DNA of 47,903 nucleotides. Source: Acidobacteriota bacterium (GTDB lineage Bacteria > Acidobacteriota > Terriglobia > Acidiferrales > UBA7541). Positions 46,889 to 47,903 of this stretch are shown here, piece by piece; within the stretch, counting starts at the first letter, position 1; every line of letters begins with the position of its first letter. The DNA is taken from positions 1 to 47,903 of the forward strand of contig QHYN01000206.1 in the NCBI GenBank assembly GCA_003224145.1, read 5' to 3'. Both the position numbers and the translations under genes were made by a program. The notes beneath the pieces were generated by a model. It searched no databases. It saw nothing but the letters and a program-made list of their open reading frames with translations, and had not been told where the DNA came from.

Positions 46889-46978
46889 CGGTGCTCCTTG
46901 CTGACTGTATTTCCGGCGTGCGGATAGGAGAGAAACGTCGGAACGTTCTCGGGGGAAGGCAGTTACTGGCGCACCGGG

Positions 46979-47007
46979 AGTATCTTGGAACCTGCATTTT
47001 GTGTCAA
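46979..47007 (-). promoter_or_regulatory. Strong sigma70-type promoter for the XRE regulator
   Basis: On the minus strand a perfect TTGACA (47002-47007), a 17-base spacer and GATACT (46979-46984). Expected start near 46971, giving a ~83-base leader. Confidence 0.8.
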
Positions 47008-47009
47008 GG

Positions 47010-47361
47010 GTATTTTTGTACTTTTTTTAATTTCGCTCCTTCTCTTCTCCCTCTTTACGCCCTGCTTTCGCTGTCCTTTCGTCCAGCTTCTCTCCTCTCA
47101 CTGCTCTTTTTCCACGAATCCTTGTGCGCAAGCCCAAATACTGCCTATATCTTGTGGTCCCTTTTCTTCTCTTTTTCCGCTTTCCGCTCTCAACTTCGGG
47201 CCTTCTCCTGAGCTGTCCCTCGTGAGCTGCGAGGCACTTGTTTGCAAAACAGGACTAGATCGGCGCGGAAGCCAGAGTTTCGAGTCTCTTGAGCTGCGTG
47301 TCACCACCAATGACGATGGTTGACCGTGATGGTGGGTGAAATTGGGCATGGCGGTGGCCTT
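47010..47361. other. Gene-free region with a long pyrimidine-rich tract
   Basis: From ~47010 to ~47215 the plus strand is strongly C/T-rich, with runs such as CTTCTCTTCTCCCTCTTT. A frame starting at 46985 is Leu/Phe/Ser-rich only because of this bias and shows no SD or domain. No gene supported. Confidence 0.5.
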
Positions 47362-47799
47362 TCAGTCGCGCTTGGGGCGAGGCAGATCCATGATGATTTC
47401 CTGCGGCTGGTCGTCCGATTCTTTTTTGATGGCGCGGTGGGAATGCAGGAGCTGGTTGGTGATGTAGGCGAGGACGGCGGCGCGGCGCGGCCCGACGCGG
47501 CCTTTGGTCACCTGAACAAGGAGACGGGCGAGGAATTGGCGGATGTCGACGCCGGAGGAGAATTCGGAAAGCTCGGGGAGGAGGTCCGCAGAGAGATCGG
47601 CAGAGTCATTGGGGGATGCCGGGAGGGCGACGAGGATTGGATGGAAATGTCGAGAACAGAAGCCAGATTGAGATTCTAAGCCGGGGAAACGGCAGCGCTT
47701 GCCATTGGAGAAGCGATACTGGCAGCGAGGAGACTCGTTCTGGGACGGAACTGCAGGGACTTCCAGGGTAGAGCTGGCGTTCGTGATGGTGGAGTTCAT
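47362..47799 (-). CDS. Small C3H zinc-motif protein (copy 2 of a paralogous pair)
   Basis: Function unknown. The ATG at 47799 (GAGGAAAA upstream) gives 145 residues. Zinc-type ligands are C-x9-C-x11-C-x2-H (CQYRFSNGKRC ... FCSRH), the spacing of WRC-like motifs, with SNGKRC and GFC surrounding text. The C-terminal half matches copy 1 (17259-17684): DLSADLLPELSEF, VGPRRAAVLAYITNQLL and the terminus DLPRPKRD. Both are on the same strand with the same upstream repeat. The matching blocks lie mainly in the helical half, which suggests that the conserved function is there. Not obviously mobile: no transposase or target duplication seen. Confidence 0.8.
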   Translation of the reverse strand: MNSTITNASSTLEVPAVPSQNESPRCQYRFSNGKRCRFPGLESQSGFCSRHFHPILVALPASPNDSADLSADLLPELSEFSSGVDIRQFLARLLVQVTKGRVGPRRAAVLAYITNQLLHSHRAIKKESDDQPQEIIMDLPRPKRD

Positions 47800-47863
47800 G
47801 ATTTTCCTCGTTTGGGGGGTAGACACACCCCGGTCATTTTGTAAGAGGTTCAACACAAAGGGG

Positions 47864-47885
47864 TTACAGAATTTGATTGTTGTAA
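47864..47885. promoter_or_regulatory. Inverted repeat TTACA-N12-TGTAA, copy 2
   Basis: TTACA (47864-47868) and TGTAA (47881-47885) with a 12-base spacer, 64 bases upstream of the C3H copy 2 ATG. An additional TGTAAG occurs at 47840-47845. Same spacing and flanks (AAAGG before, AG after the first arm) as copy 1. Confidence 0.55.
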
Positions 47886-47903
47886 GTTGTTGAAAAGAAA
47901 GAG

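Noticed and set aside
46985-47323. 112-residue Leu/Phe/Ser-rich plus-strand protein
   Set aside because: Composition follows from the pyrimidine tract; no SD, overlaps the XRE promoter.

Overview
The window looks like a chromosomal segment of an acidobacterium (Acidobacteriota), probably from an environmental or metagenome assembly. Evidence: a moderately GC-rich sequence; a Ser/Thr kinase fused to a TolB/PD40-type propeller; an ECF sigma / zinc-finger anti-sigma / DUF4097 operon; a DUF305-LVIVD pair; a very large Thr/Ser/Asn-rich propeller lipoprotein; and many GTG starts placed by clear Shine-Dalgarno (SD) sequences. The assignment rests on gene content only. No rRNA, tRNA, CRISPR array, transposase or integrase was seen.

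Layout. 1-1927 (minus): a cut-off AlkD-like gene, dtd and mutM. 2055-2918 (plus): secreted esterase. 3067-10610 (minus): cyclase-family hydrolase, EVE protein, Rieske ferredoxin and an orphan nuoB with its own promoter, a frameshifted SDR, a REC-GGDEF protein, then thiC - aspartic protease - superinfection-immunity-like protein - methyltransferase. 10933-14009 (plus): cyclopropane synthase overlapping a geranylgeranyl-reductase-like flavoprotein, then a small helical protein behind a sigma54-type promoter. 14063-17684 (minus): Ser/Thr kinase and a small C3H zinc-motif protein. 18316-23387 (plus): SDR, O-methyltransferase, DUF305 and LVIVD proteins. 23583-25895 (minus): ABM monooxygenase and two frameshifted genes (DUF2306, class II aldolase). 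26151-41172 (minus): an envelope and protein-quality block, lysS - lolC/E - lolD - clpC - bamA - giant propeller lipoprotein - ompH/skp. 41428-46037 (plus): unknown gene, structured leader, ECF sigma, anti-sigma, DUF4097, aroK, secreted unknown. 46136-47903 (minus): zinc-ribbon XRE regulator and a second C3H zinc-motif protein.

How the parts work together. The 26-41 kb block joins lipoprotein export (LolCD), outer-membrane insertion (BamA), a periplasmic chaperone (Skp/OmpH) and the ClpC unfoldase. The 42-45 kb block is a stress-response module whose sigma gene has a leader of competing hairpins. The best candidates for undescribed biology are: (1) two paralogous C3H zinc-motif proteins about 30 kb apart, each preceded by the same TTACA-N12-TGTAA inverted repeat; (2) the mutually exclusive hairpins ahead of the ECF sigma gene; (3) the sigma54-type promoter before an unknown small protein; and (4) the giant propeller lipoprotein between bamA and ompH.

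Five accessory genes appear to carry small indels relative to their families, while every housekeeping gene reads intact. This may be real gene decay or uncorrected assembly error; the sequence alone cannot decide.
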